From assembly GCA_026004795.1 (NCBI GenBank), contig BPJV01000001.1, forward strand, positions 969,501-1,033,500: 64,000 nt of DNA, in the 5' to 3' direction. How positions within the stretch are numbered: position 1 is the first letter of the stretch; every line of letters begins with the position of its first letter. Shown in pieces: positions 1 through 9,681 of the stretch. Made by a program: the position numbers and the translations under genes. The stretch comes from Pirellulaceae bacterium (GTDB lineage Bacteria > Planctomycetota > Planctomycetia > Pirellulales > Pirellulaceae). A model generated the notes under the pieces. That model saw only the letters and a list, made by a program, of their open reading frames with translations. It was not told the DNA's origin and ran no database searches.

Positions 1-1
1 G

Positions 2-1546
2 GTGACTGCTCAGTCCCCATCGCGACCGAATATCGTGTTGATCCTCGTGGACGACATGGGATTTTCCGATGTCGGGTGCTACGGGGCCGAGATTCGAACA
101 CCGAACATCGACCGATTGGCCGCTCGAGGAGTGCGGTTCACGCAGTTTTACAATTATGGTCGGTGCTGTCCCACTCGTGCCGCATTGATGACTGGGTTGC
201 ATCCGCATCAGGTGGGAATTGGGCACATGACCGAGCCGCCAGAGCGGCCGTTGGGGATCAGCGGGCCCTATCAAGGGCATCTCAACGACCAGTGCACGAC
301 GTTGGCCGAGGTCCTGCGCGGTGCCGGTTATCGGACCTTGATGACCGGCAAGTGGCACTTAGGTTACCACCGTCGTGAGGACTGGCCGCTGCAGCGCGGA
401 TTCGAGCGATATTTCGGTTGCATTTCCGGGGCATGCAACTACTTTCGTCCCACCGGCGAGCGGGGGTTGACCATGGGCAATGAGCCGGTGGAGCCTGCCG
501 ACGATTTTTATGCCACCGACGCATTCACCGACTATGCAATTCAATTCATCGACGAGTCGCTGGTGGAGGATGGGAACCGCCCCTTTTTCCTTTATCTGGC
601 GTACAATGCACCCCACTGGCCTTTGAATGCCAAGTGGGAGGAGTTCCTCCGCTATCGTGGTCAATATCGCGACGGATGGGAAGCACTCATGCGCCGCCGG
701 TTGGCCAAGCAGTTGGAGCTTGGTCTGTGGGAAGAACCTCCAACGCCTGCTCCTCATGAAGGCCCGCGGTGGGAGTCGCTGTCGGAACAACAGCGAGATG
801 ATCTCGATGCCATTATGGCGGCCTATGCCGCGTGCATCGATTCGATCGATCAAAACGTCGGTAGGCTGGTCGGCTATCTTGAACAACGGGGCCAACTGGA
901 CAATACGCTGATCTTCTTCCTGAGCGATAACGGCGCTTGCCAGGAAGGGGGCACGCTGGGCAATGGTTCGCAAGCCATGGTGCGGAATCCTCCTCCGGGA
1001 ACGGCCGGGGTGCGCCTGGGACGGGCCTGGGCTAACGCCTGCAATACGCCGTTTCGCCTGTACAAGCATTTTTTACATGAGGGGGGCGCGTGCACGCCGT
1101 GCATTGCCCATTGGCCGGCGGGGATCGATAAACGATTGCAAGGAGGTTTTTTGCGGCACGTCGCGTGGTTGCCCGATTTCATGCCCACGGTGATCGAGCT
1201 GGCCGGCGCCGAGTATCCGGCCGATCTCCCCCCACCTGTTGGCCGATCGCTACTCCCGTTGTTGCATGGTCAGGATCAGCCGATTCACACCGAGCCGTTG
1301 TTCTGGGAGCACGAGGGAAATGCCGCTGTACGTCACGGTCCATGGAAGCTCGTGCGTCGCTATCAGAAACCGTGGGAGTTGTACCGCATAGATCGAGATC
1401 GCACGGAACTGCTTGATCTGGCCCAGGAGCACCCTGAGCAGCGGGACCGTATGAAGCATCAGTGGGAGGCATGGGCCGACGCGACCGGAGTCCAATATCC
1501 CCAGCGCTTCAATATGTACGAGTACTTGAGGAGCACGGAGAAGTAA
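2..1546 (+). CDS. sulfatase (arylsulfatase family), possibly cut at the 5' end
   Basis: A 514-residue type I sulfatase that would hydrolyse a sulfate ester, probably on a polysaccharide or glycoside. The N-terminal metal-site motif (LVDDMGFSDVGCYG, about residues 15-28) is followed by the formylglycine motif C55-C-P-T-R59, where C55 would be matured to formylglycine. The motif TGKWHLGY and the C-terminal GPWKLVRRY segment are also typical of the family. The frame opens with GTG at base 2, so a longer N-terminus with a signal peptide may lie outside the window; none is visible here. A second sulfatase follows after 34 bases, probably in one operon. The substrate cannot be told from sequence. 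Confidence 0.93.
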   Translation: MTAQSPSRPNIVLILVDDMGFSDVGCYGAEIRTPNIDRLAARGVRFTQFYNYGRCCPTRAALMTGLHPHQVGIGHMTEPPERPLGISGPYQGHLNDQCTTLAEVLRGAGYRTLMTGKWHLGYHRREDWPLQRGFERYFGCISGACNYFRPTGERGLTMGNEPVEPADDFYATDAFTDYAIQFIDESLVEDGNRPFFLYLAYNAPHWPLNAKWEEFLRYRGQYRDGWEALMRRRLAKQLELGLWEEPPTPAPHEGPRWESLSEQQRDDLDAIMAAYAACIDSIDQNVGRLVGYLEQRGQLDNTLIFFLSDNGACQEGGTLGNGSQAMVRNPPPGTAGVRLGRAWANACNTPFRLYKHFLHEGGACTPCIAHWPAGIDKRLQGGFLRHVAWLPDFMPTVIELAGAEYPADLPPPVGRSLLPLLHGQDQPIHTEPLFWEHEGNAAVRHGPWKLVRRYQKPWELYRIDRDRTELLDLAQEHPEQRDRMKHQWEAWADATGVQYPQRFNMYEYLRSTEK

Positions 1547-1580
1547 TCCGGCGCGAATCGCGTTATCAGGAGATTCTATC

Positions 1581-3098
1581 GTGTCCGCGACAGATTCGTG
1601 TGGACAGGGCAGGACGTCGCATCGCGCGGCCCTGCGCATCGTTCGGGGAACTACGTGGCACTACTTCGCCGCCCGAGTCGTGCCATTCTTTGGGCTGGTC
1701 GCCTGCCTGTTGGCAATGGAGCGGTCGGTGGGGGAAACGTCCGTCCAGGCTGCTGAGCGTCCTAACTTCGTGTTGATCTTCATCGACGACATGGGTTGGG
1801 GAGATTTCTCCTGCTTCGGGAACCAGGAGGTGCAGACGGAGAACTTCGATCGTATGGCAGCGGAGGGAATTCGTTTCGAGCAATTCTATGTCAATTCGCC
1901 GATCTGTTCTCCTTCGCGCGTCGCCATATCGACCGGACAGTACCCCACGCGATGGAGAATCACTTCCTACTTGAACAACCGGCGTAGCAACGAGGAGCGC
2001 GGCATCGCCCAGTGGTTGGATCCGCAAGCTCCCATGCTGGCGCGTTTTCTGCAACAGGCCGGTTATGCTACCGGGCATTTTGGCAAATGGCATATGGGAG
2101 GCCAGCGCGATGTGGGGGAGGCCCCCTTGATCACCGAGTACGGGTTCGACGCATCGCTCACCAATTTCGAGGGGCTGGGGCCGAGAGTGTTGGCGATGAA
2201 GGATCGGTACGACGGCAGCCCTGCTCAACCGCACACCCTGGGATCGGATCGTTTGCCTACCGGACCCATTTATTGGCAGGATCGGAGCAACATCACCGCA
2301 ACCTACACGGCAGCCGCCATCGAATTCATCCAACAAGCGCATCGGGCGGGCCAGCCGTTCTATGTGAATTTGTGGCCCGATGACGTTCACTCGCCCTTCT
2401 TCCCTCCGGCGGCACGTCGCGGTGATGGCTCGAAGCGCGCGTTGTACCATGGCGTGTTGGAGACTGCCGATGAACAGATTGGCGTGTTGCTTGGTTTCCT
2501 GCGGCACACCCCGGAGCTTCGAGACAATACCATCGTGTTGGTGTGCAGTGACAATGGGCCGGAGCAAGGTGCCGGTTCGGCTGGCCCTTTTCGCGGCTTC
2601 AAGACGCACTTGTTCGAGGGTGGAATTCGGTCGCCGCTGATCGTGTGGGGGCCCGGATTCCTGAATTCTTCTCGCCAAGGGACGGTCAATCGAGATTCCG
2701 TGTTTGCAGCGATCGATCTTGTCCCCTCACTACTGGAAATGGCCGCCGTCGATGCCGAAGGAGTGGTGTTCGATGGTCAGCCGCTAGCGGACGTGCTGCT
2801 GGGCAAGAGTACACGGTCACGCAGCGAGCCGTTGTATTTTCGACGGCCGCCTGATCGAGATCGGTTTTATGGTTTGGACGATGCGCCGGACCTGGCGATG
2901 CGCGAAGGGGATTGGAAGCTGCTGTGCGAGTACGACGGGTCGGAGGCCATGTTGTTCAACCTTCGCGAAGATCCTGGCGAGGAAAACGACTTGGCCGCTC
3001 AGCATCCGCAGATCGTTCAATCCATGGTTGCGCGACTAGTTGCCTGGCACCGGTCCATGCCTCAAGACAATGGTGCCCACTACCGGCAGGCTCGCTAA
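1581..3098 (+). CDS. secreted sulfatase
   Basis: A 505-residue sulfatase, paralogous to the gene just upstream. The GTG start is supported by AGGAG at 1568-1572. A hydrophobic stretch at about residues 33-46, followed by a candidate cleavage region near QAA-ERP, suggests export. The metal-binding segment FIDDMGWGDFSCFG and the formylglycine motif C109-S-P-S-R113 are intact, and FGKWHMGG matches the conserved second signature. With its neighbour it fits the large sulfatase repertoires of planctomycetes that degrade sulfated polysaccharides. The specific substrate is unknown. Confidence 0.93.
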   Translation: MSATDSCGQGRTSHRAALRIVRGTTWHYFAARVVPFFGLVACLLAMERSVGETSVQAAERPNFVLIFIDDMGWGDFSCFGNQEVQTENFDRMAAEGIRFEQFYVNSPICSPSRVAISTGQYPTRWRITSYLNNRRSNEERGIAQWLDPQAPMLARFLQQAGYATGHFGKWHMGGQRDVGEAPLITEYGFDASLTNFEGLGPRVLAMKDRYDGSPAQPHTLGSDRLPTGPIYWQDRSNITATYTAAAIEFIQQAHRAGQPFYVNLWPDDVHSPFFPPAARRGDGSKRALYHGVLETADEQIGVLLGFLRHTPELRDNTIVLVCSDNGPEQGAGSAGPFRGFKTHLFEGGIRSPLIVWGPGFLNSSRQGTVNRDSVFAAIDLVPSLLEMAAVDAEGVVFDGQPLADVLLGKSTRSRSEPLYFRRPPDRDRFYGLDDAPDLAMREGDWKLLCEYDGSEAMLFNLREDPGEENDLAAQHPQIVQSMVARLVAWHRSMPQDNGAHYRQAR

Positions 3099-3181
3099 CG
3101 GTGACGATGCGTGGTCCTGTCGGCAGTTGGGAGCCCCATTGGGCGTGTGACGGAGCTTTGTCGTTTCTGGGGAGGGAGCCT

Positions 3182-4117
3182 TCAGGGGGCCGGATGGTCT
3201 CTGCCGATCCAATCAAAGCCGTTCATGTCGGCTAGGGCCAAGATCAAGGCGTGCGTTCCGTTCTTGGCCCACCCCTTGGCCATGACGCTGCGATAAAGCT
3301 GTTCGGCCAGAGCGAGGCCGGGCATGGCCAGACCTATCCGTCGACTTTCTGCCAATGCGATCCCCATGTCTTTTACAAAATGTTCTACAAAGAAACCGGG
3401 ATCGAAGTTATTGGCGATCATGCGCGGTCCGAGATTGGAAAGAGACCAACTTCCCGCCGCGCCGGAGGCTACCGATTTCAATACGGTTTCTAAATCGAGA
3501 CCTGCTCGATACCCGTATATCAGGGCCTCGCAGACGCCGATCATCATGGTGGAAATAAGGATCTGATTGACCATCTTCGTGTGCTGACCGCTGCCGGCCG
3601 GCCCTTGGTGGACGATCGTCTTTCCCATTGCTTCCCAACAGGGTTTCAGTGCTTCGACCACGGGAGCATCACCGCCGATCATGATCGACAAGGTTCCCTC
3701 GCGAGCACCTTTATCTCCTCCAGAGACTGGTGCATCGAGCATGAAAACGCCTTTCTCCTTCGCGGCCTCGTACATCTCCACGGCCAGGCTCGGTTCGCTG
3801 GTGGTCATATCGACCAGCACGCTACCGGGCTTCGCCCCCGCCAGCGCGCCTCGTTGGGGATCGAGAAAGACTTCGCGCACGTCCTGCGGGTATCCGACGA
3901 TGGCAAATACCACGTCGCAGTGCTTGGCGACTTCGCGCGGCGTGTCCCCCCACTGGGCGCCCTGATCGAGAAGCGGTTGTGCTTTGGAACGCGTGCGATT
4001 GTAGACCACGACGTCGAAGCCGGCTGCCATCAGGTGGCGGCACATGTGGAATCCCATCACGCCGGTACCGATCCAGCCGATCCGAGTTTTTCCGGGGACG
4101 CATGTCGGAATGCTCAT
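3182..4117 (-). CDS. NAD(P)-dependent 3-hydroxyisobutyrate dehydrogenase-like oxidoreductase
   Basis: A 311-residue beta-hydroxyacid dehydrogenase of the HIBADH/tartronate-semialdehyde reductase family. The N-terminal Rossmann motif GWIGTGVMG is followed by VVVYNRT, a form often seen with NADP preference. The substrate motif [16 protein letters not shown] and the catalytic-lysine segment [11 protein letters not shown] are present. The start at 4117 is chosen because AAAGGAAAA lies just upstream and the Rossmann fold begins 12 residues later; 25 more in-frame codons upstream look untranslated. It is convergent with the sulfatase pair. The exact substrate (hydroxyisobutyrate, tartronate semialdehyde or similar) is not determined. 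Confidence 0.9.
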   Translation of the reverse strand: MSIPTCVPGKTRIGWIGTGVMGFHMCRHLMAAGFDVVVYNRTRSKAQPLLDQGAQWGDTPREVAKHCDVVFAIVGYPQDVREVFLDPQRGALAGAKPGSVLVDMTTSEPSLAVEMYEAAKEKGVFMLDAPVSGGDKGAREGTLSIMIGGDAPVVEALKPCWEAMGKTIVHQGPAGSGQHTKMVNQILISTMMIGVCEALIYGYRAGLDLETVLKSVASGAAGSWSLSNLGPRMIANNFDPGFFVEHFVKDMGIALAESRRIGLAMPGLALAEQLYRSVMAKGWAKNGTHALILALADMNGFDWIGRDHPAP

Positions 4118-4255
4118 CGAGTTTTCCTTTGGTGGGTGGGAAGATGTCACAAGCTGTTGAACTGCCGACTCCATCGGTCGCGGTTTTGGCAACCTGATTA
4201 TGCAACTTGGTGCATGGAGGTAAATACCATGCCCATCTCGGCTAATCGCCCTCGG

Positions 4256-6052
4256 CTAAAGCGAATGGGATTCATGCTGTCTACGGTCGTACCACAGGAA
4301 TGCCATGAGGATAAAAAGAATGGCGACGGCCAGCAGGATGCCGGGATTCAACCAACCGAATCGCTCCCACCACACGATCGCGTAGCCCATGCTGCCTGCC
4401 AGGCCAGCGTAGTAGAGGAAGATGGGAAGCGTTTTGCGGATGACCAATCCTTCGCTGCCGATGAGGCCTACCACGGCACAGGCCGCCACCACATTGTGCA
4501 CACAAATGGTATTGCCCGCCGCGCCTCCTACCGCCTGTAAGGCGACTACCCATAACGGATCGACGCCGATTTCCTCCCCCACATTGAATTGGAAGAGCGA
4601 CAACATCATGTTGCTGATCGTGTTGCTGCCGGCAATCGCCGCGCCCAGGCCGCCGATGGCCGGCGCGAACAATGGCCAGAGCGAGCCAACAAGTTGGTGG
4701 ACTCCCATGGCCAGAGCTAGCGGCATTTTCTCGTAGCCGGCGGCTCCGCCATCACTGTTGAGAAACACTTGAACCATGGGAACGGTGGACAGGAGGGCGA
4801 TCGAGGCTCGAGCAACCGTCCTGGTAGACGCGCCCCATGCCACGCTGAACCGTGACCACCGCATCCGATGCACCACCCAGGCGAAAAGAGCAGCCAGGCA
4901 GAATACGGTTCCCGGCAAGTAAAGTGGCGCGACGGTGGCGCTGATCGAGGTGCCGAAGATGTTCGACCAAGAGAACGCCACCGACTTGAGAAGACGTTCC
5001 GGCGAAGTATCCAATCCGGGCACCGCTCGTTGACGACTGAGCACCAGCAGCACGGCAACCAGTAGGTAAGGAGACCAGGCATGCAGCAAAGGCATCTTCT
5101 TGTTGGCGGGGGACGCACTGTATGGTAAACCCGCTCCCGTCCAATGGCGGGGCCAGCGCGATGATGGTGGAAACTCCCATGTCGGGCCGCGCGGTAACAG
5201 AAAGCCGCTGCGAGAAGCACGCAGGACGATGGTCAAACCGAGTAATCCACCGAGCAGCGAAGGGAATTCTGGTCCCAGAAGGAAGGCCACGGTAGCGTAC
5301 GGCAACGTCATGGCCCCGGCAGCGAAAAGGGCAAACTTCCAGACCTCCAAGCCCTCCCGCCATGATCGATGTTCACCGAAAAAACGCGTGGTGAGGCACA
5401 CGAGCAACAGCGGCACGAGGCTGCCCACGCTGGCGTGGATCAAGGCGACTCGCCATCCGACCACATGCAACAATTCCCGTCCGGTCTCCATCCCCAGACC
5501 GGACGCAAACTGGTCGATCGTTCCCTCTCCGGCTAGCCCACTGCTCACTCCGATCAAAATGGGTGTTCCCACCGCGCCGAAGGAGACGGGCGTGCTCTGG
5601 ATGATCATTCCTGCCAGGACGGCGGCCAACGGTGGAAAACCTAGGCCCACCAACAAGGGGACGGCAACGGCTGCAGGGGTTCCGAATCCGGCCGCGCCTT
5701 CGATAAAACTGCCAAACAACCAGGCAATGATGATCACTTGGATGCGCCGGTCTGGCGAGATGTTCCCCAGCGAATTGCGGATGCGATCCAGAGCCCCACT
5801 CTCATGCAACGTGTTGAGTAGAAGGATGGCGCCGAAAACGATATACAACAGCTCGCCAGCCGTAACGAGTCCTTTCACCGAGGCGGCCATGATTTGAGTG
5901 ATCGGAATCTGCCACACGAAGGCCGCCAGGACGACGACCGAGAGATAGGACAAAGGCATCGCCCGGCTGGCTGGCCAGCGTAGGCCGACAAGCAGGATGC
6001 CGACGATGGCGATCGGAATCGTTGCCACAGCGGCCATCAGGGTGCTACTCAT
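4256..6052 (-). CDS. lctP: L-lactate permease family transporter
   Basis: A 598-residue integral membrane protein of the LctP/GlcA lactate/glycolate permease family, a little longer than the roughly 550 residues usual for the family. More than ten hydrophobic segments are visible. Family-typical stretches include [29 protein letters not shown] and the C-terminal GSNTISNMM / [16 protein letters not shown]. It would import lactate or a similar 2-hydroxyacid with protons. The ATG at 6052 is preferred over a TTG two codons earlier because AGGAG lies 8 bases before it. It is on the same strand as the HIBADH-like gene 138 bases downstream, so joint use in hydroxyacid metabolism is plausible. Confidence 0.92.
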   Translation of the reverse strand: MSSTLMAAVATIPIAIVGILLVGLRWPASRAMPLSYLSVVVLAAFVWQIPITQIMAASVKGLVTAGELLYIVFGAILLLNTLHESGALDRIRNSLGNISPDRRIQVIIIAWLFGSFIEGAAGFGTPAAVAVPLLVGLGFPPLAAVLAGMIIQSTPVSFGAVGTPILIGVSSGLAGEGTIDQFASGLGMETGRELLHVVGWRVALIHASVGSLVPLLLVCLTTRFFGEHRSWREGLEVWKFALFAAGAMTLPYATVAFLLGPEFPSLLGGLLGLTIVLRASRSGFLLPRGPTWEFPPSSRWPRHWTGAGLPYSASPANKKMPLLHAWSPYLLVAVLLVLSRQRAVPGLDTSPERLLKSVAFSWSNIFGTSISATVAPLYLPGTVFCLAALFAWVVHRMRWSRFSVAWGASTRTVARASIALLSTVPMVQVFLNSDGGAAGYEKMPLALAMGVHQLVGSLWPLFAPAIGGLGAAIAGSNTISNMMLSLFQFNVGEEIGVDPLWVVALQAVGGAAGNTICVHNVVAACAVVGLIGSEGLVIRKTLPIFLYYAGLAGSMGYAIVWWERFGWLNPGILLAVAILFILMAFLWYDRRQHESHSL

Positions 6053-6689
6053 GGTCAACTCTCCTATCGGCAGCGACGAGCCACTTGCCGCCTAAAACAA
6101 TCGACTGAAATAAAAAAGGTGAGCTTAGCTAGCAGGTGGAGCAATTGGAATCGGTGGAACAGGTACCTAGGATGAGGCATGCAATGGGATCGTCGGTCCA
6201 ACCACGTTGAGGGGACGTATTCGAGTGGCGTGGGCACCGCTCCCGCCCACAGCGGACGCTCCCCGGCTTGTCAGCTCCCCGGCTTGTCAATGGAACAGAG
6301 GGAGTAGCGGTGGCGATCCCTACCGTCCACCACAGTGGTCGTATTGCTACGGTATGAACATTTCATCCACACCGCGGATGCCTGGAGAAGATGTCTCGGT
6401 AGACCACTCGGGCGCCCCGGCAACCTGCCTAAATCTTACCCAATTCGTACATTGCGATGGCCTGGCAGTGAGTGGATCCTGCTTTCTATCGCGCTACGGC
6501 AGGAGTCGACTTCGCAATCCGGCCGTCGCTGACTAGGCTGTCTTCATGGATCGAAGCGGAAATGTACCTCCGGATGTCGGCCGCGGCTGTCGGGTGACTG
6601 TATCTATCCATCTCCGCTGGCGTGGTCCGGGCGTCGCATTTCTAGCTGGCTAATGATTTACTGATTCTCGAAGAAGGTGCGGACGAACG
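6053..6689. other. intergenic region without a supported gene
   Basis: About 640 bases between the divergent lactate permease and the 6690 gene. Open frames here are short and show no family features. A direct duplication of CTCCCCGGCTTGTCA occurs near 6258-6288. Promoters for both neighbours presumably lie here, but none could be assigned with confidence. Confidence 0.4.
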
Positions 6690-7586
6690 ATGGATGATTA
6701 CTACGAGAATTCTCCCCACGGCGAGGAACGGATGGTTCCTGCAGCAACGGAATCCGATCGCTTGGATACGTCGCTGGGAGGGGTGTCCATAGAAAGTGGC
6801 GAAGGAGATGATCCACAGTCGAGCGAGATTTCTCAAGATTTCGTGGTGCGATGGGAGAAACTGATCAGTACCACCAACTGGGAAAAGGGGCGGATTATTC
6901 ATGAGTGGCGTGAAGCATTGATCGCCAGCGGCGCCCCGGCAACCAGTTACAGTGATGAAGCTTGGGCTCGCCGTGTCGGCGGCGTCACTTCCCAGCACGT
7001 GGGACGATTACGTCGTGTCTACGAGCGGTTCGGCGCAGTCTATTCCACGTATTCTGGGTTGTACTGGAGCCATTTTTTGGCCGCCATGGATTGGGAGGAC
7101 GCCGAGATGTGGTTGGAGGGAGCTGTTCAGAGTGGTTGGAGCGTTTCGCAGATGCGTCGCTGGCGGTGGGAGACACTCGGCGCGGTACCAGAGGAAGAGC
7201 CTACCGATGAGGAACTGATCACGGCATCGGTCGACGAAGATTTTGTCCCCCTCGAAGAAATGGAGGAGGACATTTCTGCTGCCGACGGCACACGGGCGGC
7301 AACCGAAGGGCCACTGCCCGAAGGTCCCGATTTCGGCGATGAACGGGACATCGAGGCGCTGGCCGATGACCCGCCGATCGATGACGTCTTGCCTTGGGAG
7401 GGGGATCCCGAGCCAGGAGTGTCACCACTGGCGTCTCTGCCCAGCTTGCCAGTGGATCTAGCCGACGCGGTGGAACAATTCAAGCTGGCGATTATCCGCC
7501 ATCGGACAGAGGGTTGGAACGAGGTACGGCCGGAAGACGTCGTCCAGGCATTGGAGGCACTACGCGACTTTGTGCGTCAGGGATAA
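6690..7586 (+). CDS. hypothetical acidic protein with a possible DNA-binding N-terminal half
   Basis: A 298-residue protein I do not recognise. Residues 50-110 contain a basic, Trp-rich block (WEKGRIIHEWREAL, then DEAWARRVGGVTSQHVGRLRRVYERFG) that reads like a helix-turn-helix of the ParB/KorB or DUF3102 sort. The region from about residue 160 to 255 is strongly acidic and probably disordered. The C-terminal about 40 residues (VDLADAVEQFKLAI...VQALEALRDFV) form a likely amphipathic helix pair. There is no signal peptide, so it is cytoplasmic. It stands alone between an intergenic stretch and an IS remnant. Regulation or chromosome/plasmid maintenance is only a guess. Confidence 0.7.
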   Translation: MDDYYENSPHGEERMVPAATESDRLDTSLGGVSIESGEGDDPQSSEISQDFVVRWEKLISTTNWEKGRIIHEWREALIASGAPATSYSDEAWARRVGGVTSQHVGRLRRVYERFGAVYSTYSGLYWSHFLAAMDWEDAEMWLEGAVQSGWSVSQMRRWRWETLGAVPEEEPTDEELITASVDEDFVPLEEMEEDISAADGTRAATEGPLPEGPDFGDERDIEALADDPPIDDVLPWEGDPEPGVSPLASLPSLPVDLADAVEQFKLAIIRHRTEGWNEVRPEDVVQALEALRDFVRQG

Positions 7587-8259
7587 GGCGGTTGGGCTGG
7601 CTGCCCCCTGCAACAGCGGATGGACTGGCCGTCTCTCTTTGACGTCGGTCCATGAGATTCTTGGCTTCTGCTGGCGGTGCCGCGACCGCGCGCCGTACAC
7701 CGCACGGCCAACAAAGAGGGCTGCCATCGTTAGCAGGGGGCCAACCAACCTCGGCGATGATTTCCTTACAAGTGTGCCCATGGGGGCGCCTTCAAAAAGC
7801 TTGTCCATGAGTTATGAGAGGCTGCGGGCTTGAACGTTGGTAAGGAGGACTCCCATGAGACGAATGCAACGCACTCCCGCGCCGATCATCAGGAAGCTGC
7901 GGGAGGCGGATGCGCGTTGTCGGCTGGCCGGACGATTTGTTGGCTGACCGGACGATCGGCCAAGCATGCCCCGCGTTGAAGATCAGCCGGACGAAATGGC
8001 ATATCTAGACGCGGTACCAACTGGACGTCTGGTTGAGGGAGGGGGTGGGGCGTCGATGGCCGGCTGTCTGGAGAGGATTCTGGGAGGCTGGCGAGGCGAA
8101 CGAGAACTCAAGATCGGGTAGCGTACCGGCAGCGGATGCTCGCTGAACGGCAGGCCAGTGGCCTTTCGGTGCCAGCGTGCTGTTGCCCGACGAACGTTGC
8201 CGCTCACGCGATTTACTACTACTCTCGCGACCACTGCTCCCACTACTGCTCCCGAAAAC
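7587..8259. other. intergenic region without a supported gene
   Basis: About 670 bases with only short, overlapping shadow frames. It contains local repeats such as CTGGCCGGACGATTTGTTGG / CTGACCGGACGATCGGC near 7925-7960. It ends in the truncated IS3-type gene and may be the rest of a decayed insertion. Confidence 0.4.
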
Positions 8260-8484
8260 TTAGCGGCCACCAATCGCGGGATGATGGCAGGCGGCGGCCT
8301 GTGAGACATCGATCTTCAGCTCGTCGCCGAGCGTCCCATCTTTTTCGAAGGCGTCTTTCCATCGGTGAATATAGGTATCACGGATACCCAATTCCCGGGC
8401 AACCTCACGATAGGACAGTCCCTGTTCGAGCACTTTCCTGACCGCTGCCAGCTTGAATTCGCGGCTGAATTGTCGTCGTTGCAT
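8260..8484 (-). pseudogene. IS3-family OrfA transposase fragment
   Basis: A 74-residue remnant of the helix-turn-helix protein (HTH_Tnp_1 type) of an IS3-like element. The typical N-terminus (MQRRQFSREFKLAAVRKV) and helix-turn-helix (GLSYREVARELGI, then HRWKDAFEKDG) are present. The reading frame then turns into unrelated residues and stops, and no OrfB integrase is found nearby. The start at 8484 has a good AAGGAG just upstream. It marks the left border of the duplicated cassette region, since homology with the second cassette copy begins about 100 bases further on. Confidence 0.8.
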
Positions 8485-8595
8485 CGGAGTCTCCTTTTCC
8501 TTTCGGTCTATTCTGACATAAGGTGACCCACTGTCTACCAAACTCGGGAAGGTTCACACCTCCCAGACTTTCATGAAAAAAATCCGACAAAAAAC

Positions 8596-8624
8596 TTGAC
8601 TTGAGGGCGCCGATCTGCACAATA
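8596..8624 (+). promoter_or_regulatory. sigma70-like promoter of cassette copy A
   Basis: TTGACT (8596-8601), 17-base spacer, ACAATA (8619-8624). The same boxes and spacing recur in copy B at 21816-21844, while sequence immediately upstream differs. It would drive the lipoprotein/DUF1559 genes. Confidence 0.6.
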
Positions 8625-8692
8625 ACGGATGAAGTCGCTCGACTGCTCTTGTCCTCGTCTTGCCCGACCAGTCAGCGACATGGTGATAGCAT

Positions 8693-8710
8693 AGGAGGGC
8701 CGCCCCATGC
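8693..8710 (+). promoter_or_regulatory. ribosome binding site and candidate true ATG of the lipoprotein, copy A
   Basis: GGAGGG at 8693-8698 lies 8 bases before ATG 8707, a far better initiation site than the in-frame GTG at 8756. From this ATG the heptamer tract puts translation one frame away from the lipoprotein, giving a 26-residue dead-end peptide. Confidence 0.55.
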
Positions 8711-8715
8711 GCCCC

Positions 8716-8750
8716 TACTCACTACTCACTACTCACTACTCACTACTCAC
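8716..8750 (+). repeat. heptanucleotide tract TACTCAC x5 (copy A)
   Basis: Five perfect TACTCAC units lie between ATG 8707 and the lipoprotein frame (49 bases from ATG to the in-frame GTG 8756, one base too many). Loss of one unit would join the ATG to the lipoprotein frame and create a signal sequence ending in the lipobox LVGC. A 7-base unit shifts frame at each gain or loss, the classic design of a slipped-strand switch. Confidence 0.8.
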
Positions 8751-8755
8751 TCGCC

Positions 8756-9346
8756 GTGAGTCTTCTCTTGCTGGTAGGTTGCGGTGAGATGAATGCGGTG
8801 GGATTTTCTTCGGCCAGCGACCACGGGCCGTTTACCCAACGCGTTGCCGCGGGCCATGATTCTTCCATTGATTCTCGCCCGGCGGAGTCGGTCTTCGATG
8901 TTGGGATCGTGCTGGCCGATCGGCCGGGTTACCTGTGTGTGCCTTTCGAACGAGTCGGTTTGTCACCGGCAGCGCAGGTCGAGCATCTGCGCGCTTCGTG
9001 CGAGTGCATCGATCCTCGCGTCGTCAGCATCTTCAGCGATCGCGGCGACGTCGTCCCAGCGTTGTTGCTGGAGTTCGTTCCCGATCCGGCCTCCGATGCT
9101 GACGATGCTTCGGCGGGTCTTGCGGCTGCTCTGGACACCGGAGGTGGCTTCGGCGAGTTACCGGATCTAGGGGTTGCCTCATCGTCGTCTGAGCAACCGG
9201 TTGGATCGGCTCCTTCGCAGGCCACTCGGTCGCCCCGCGGTCAGAACTTGGGGGTGATCGTTGGCGTGGCTTTGTCCGACGGTGCGACCCATCAGTTTCG
9301 CGTCGACCTGCTGCACACGACTTTGCACCGGGAGGACCAGCGATGA
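8756..9346 (+). CDS. CxC lipoprotein (DUF1573-like), frame interrupted at its start, copy A
   Basis: A 196-residue frame starting at GTG inside a hydrophobic run LLLLVGC, a lipobox whose Cys would carry lipid. Residues 47-90 (FDVGIVLADRPG... then ASCECIDPRVV, C82/C84) resemble DUF1573, in which a DxGxV strand is followed by an S-C-x-C motif. The domain is thus related to the DUF1573-like proteins in the cargo of both cassettes. As written the signal peptide is too short: the well-placed ATG 8707 lies out of frame across a 5x heptamer tract. The protein is therefore either switched off or phase-variable. Copy B (21977) is nearly identical except for the middle-to-C-terminal linker, which is shorter there. 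Confidence 0.65.
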   Translation: MSLLLLVGCGEMNAVGFSSASDHGPFTQRVAAGHDSSIDSRPAESVFDVGIVLADRPGYLCVPFERVGLSPAAQVEHLRASCECIDPRVVSIFSDRGDVVPALLLEFVPDPASDADDASAGLAAALDTGGGFGELPDLGVASSSSEQPVGSAPSQATRSPRGQNLGVIVGVALSDGATHQFRVDLLHTTLHREDQR

Positions 9347-9398
9347 GAGCTTGGATTCCTCAGTCAAGGATTGTCCTCCGTCGTTCCCTGTCCATTGT

Positions 9399-9482
9399 GC
9401 CCCGTCAGTCCCTGCCGGGAACGCACAATGTAGCCCGTCAGTCCCTGCCGGGACCGCACAATGTAGTCCGTCAGTCCCTCCC
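9399..9482 (+). repeat. short tandem repeat with CAGTCCCTGCCGGG core
   Basis: Three imperfect units of roughly 30 bases built on GTCAGTCCCTGCCGGGA...GCACAATGTAG. Copy B has two units at about 22555-22612. The same core in inverted form recurs near 14231 and 24185 (GGCAGGGACTGCCGGG), so this belongs to a dispersed repeat family. Confidence 0.6.
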
Positions 9483-9612
9483 GAGCCTCGCTTGCAGAAT
9501 TCAACTGCTCGTACCGTGTGTTTCGGCTGCGGTCGAATGCCCACGTCGCATGGTTGGCCCTCCCCGCTCGCGCCCTCCCCGCTCGGGCCCTCCCCGCTCG
9601 CATTACTCGCGA

Positions 9613-9632
9613 CCCTCCCGCAAGCGGGAGGG
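9613..9632. repeat. GC hairpin of dispersed repeat family (inverted orientation)
   Basis: CCCTCCCGC-AA-GCGGGAGGG forms a perfect 9-bp stem, preceded by CCTCCCCGCTCGCATTACTC. In the opposite orientation this is the motif that flanks the IS66 insertion point. It could terminate or stabilise the lipoprotein transcript just before the DUF1559 gene. Confidence 0.55.
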
Positions 9633-9681
9633 TGGGGTGTGGATACACGGGGCAGGTAGGGCGGCTGTTGCATCGTGCGGT

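Noticed and set aside
7560-7808. 82-codon minus-strand frame after the 6690 gene
   Set aside because: Overlaps the end of the real gene, lacks a ribosome binding site and shows no domain.
9343-9681. N-terminal extension of the DUF1559 protein (113 codons in A, longer in B)
   Set aside because: It is encoded by dispersed repeats and hairpins that differ in length between the copies, and it would bury the pilin-type leader.
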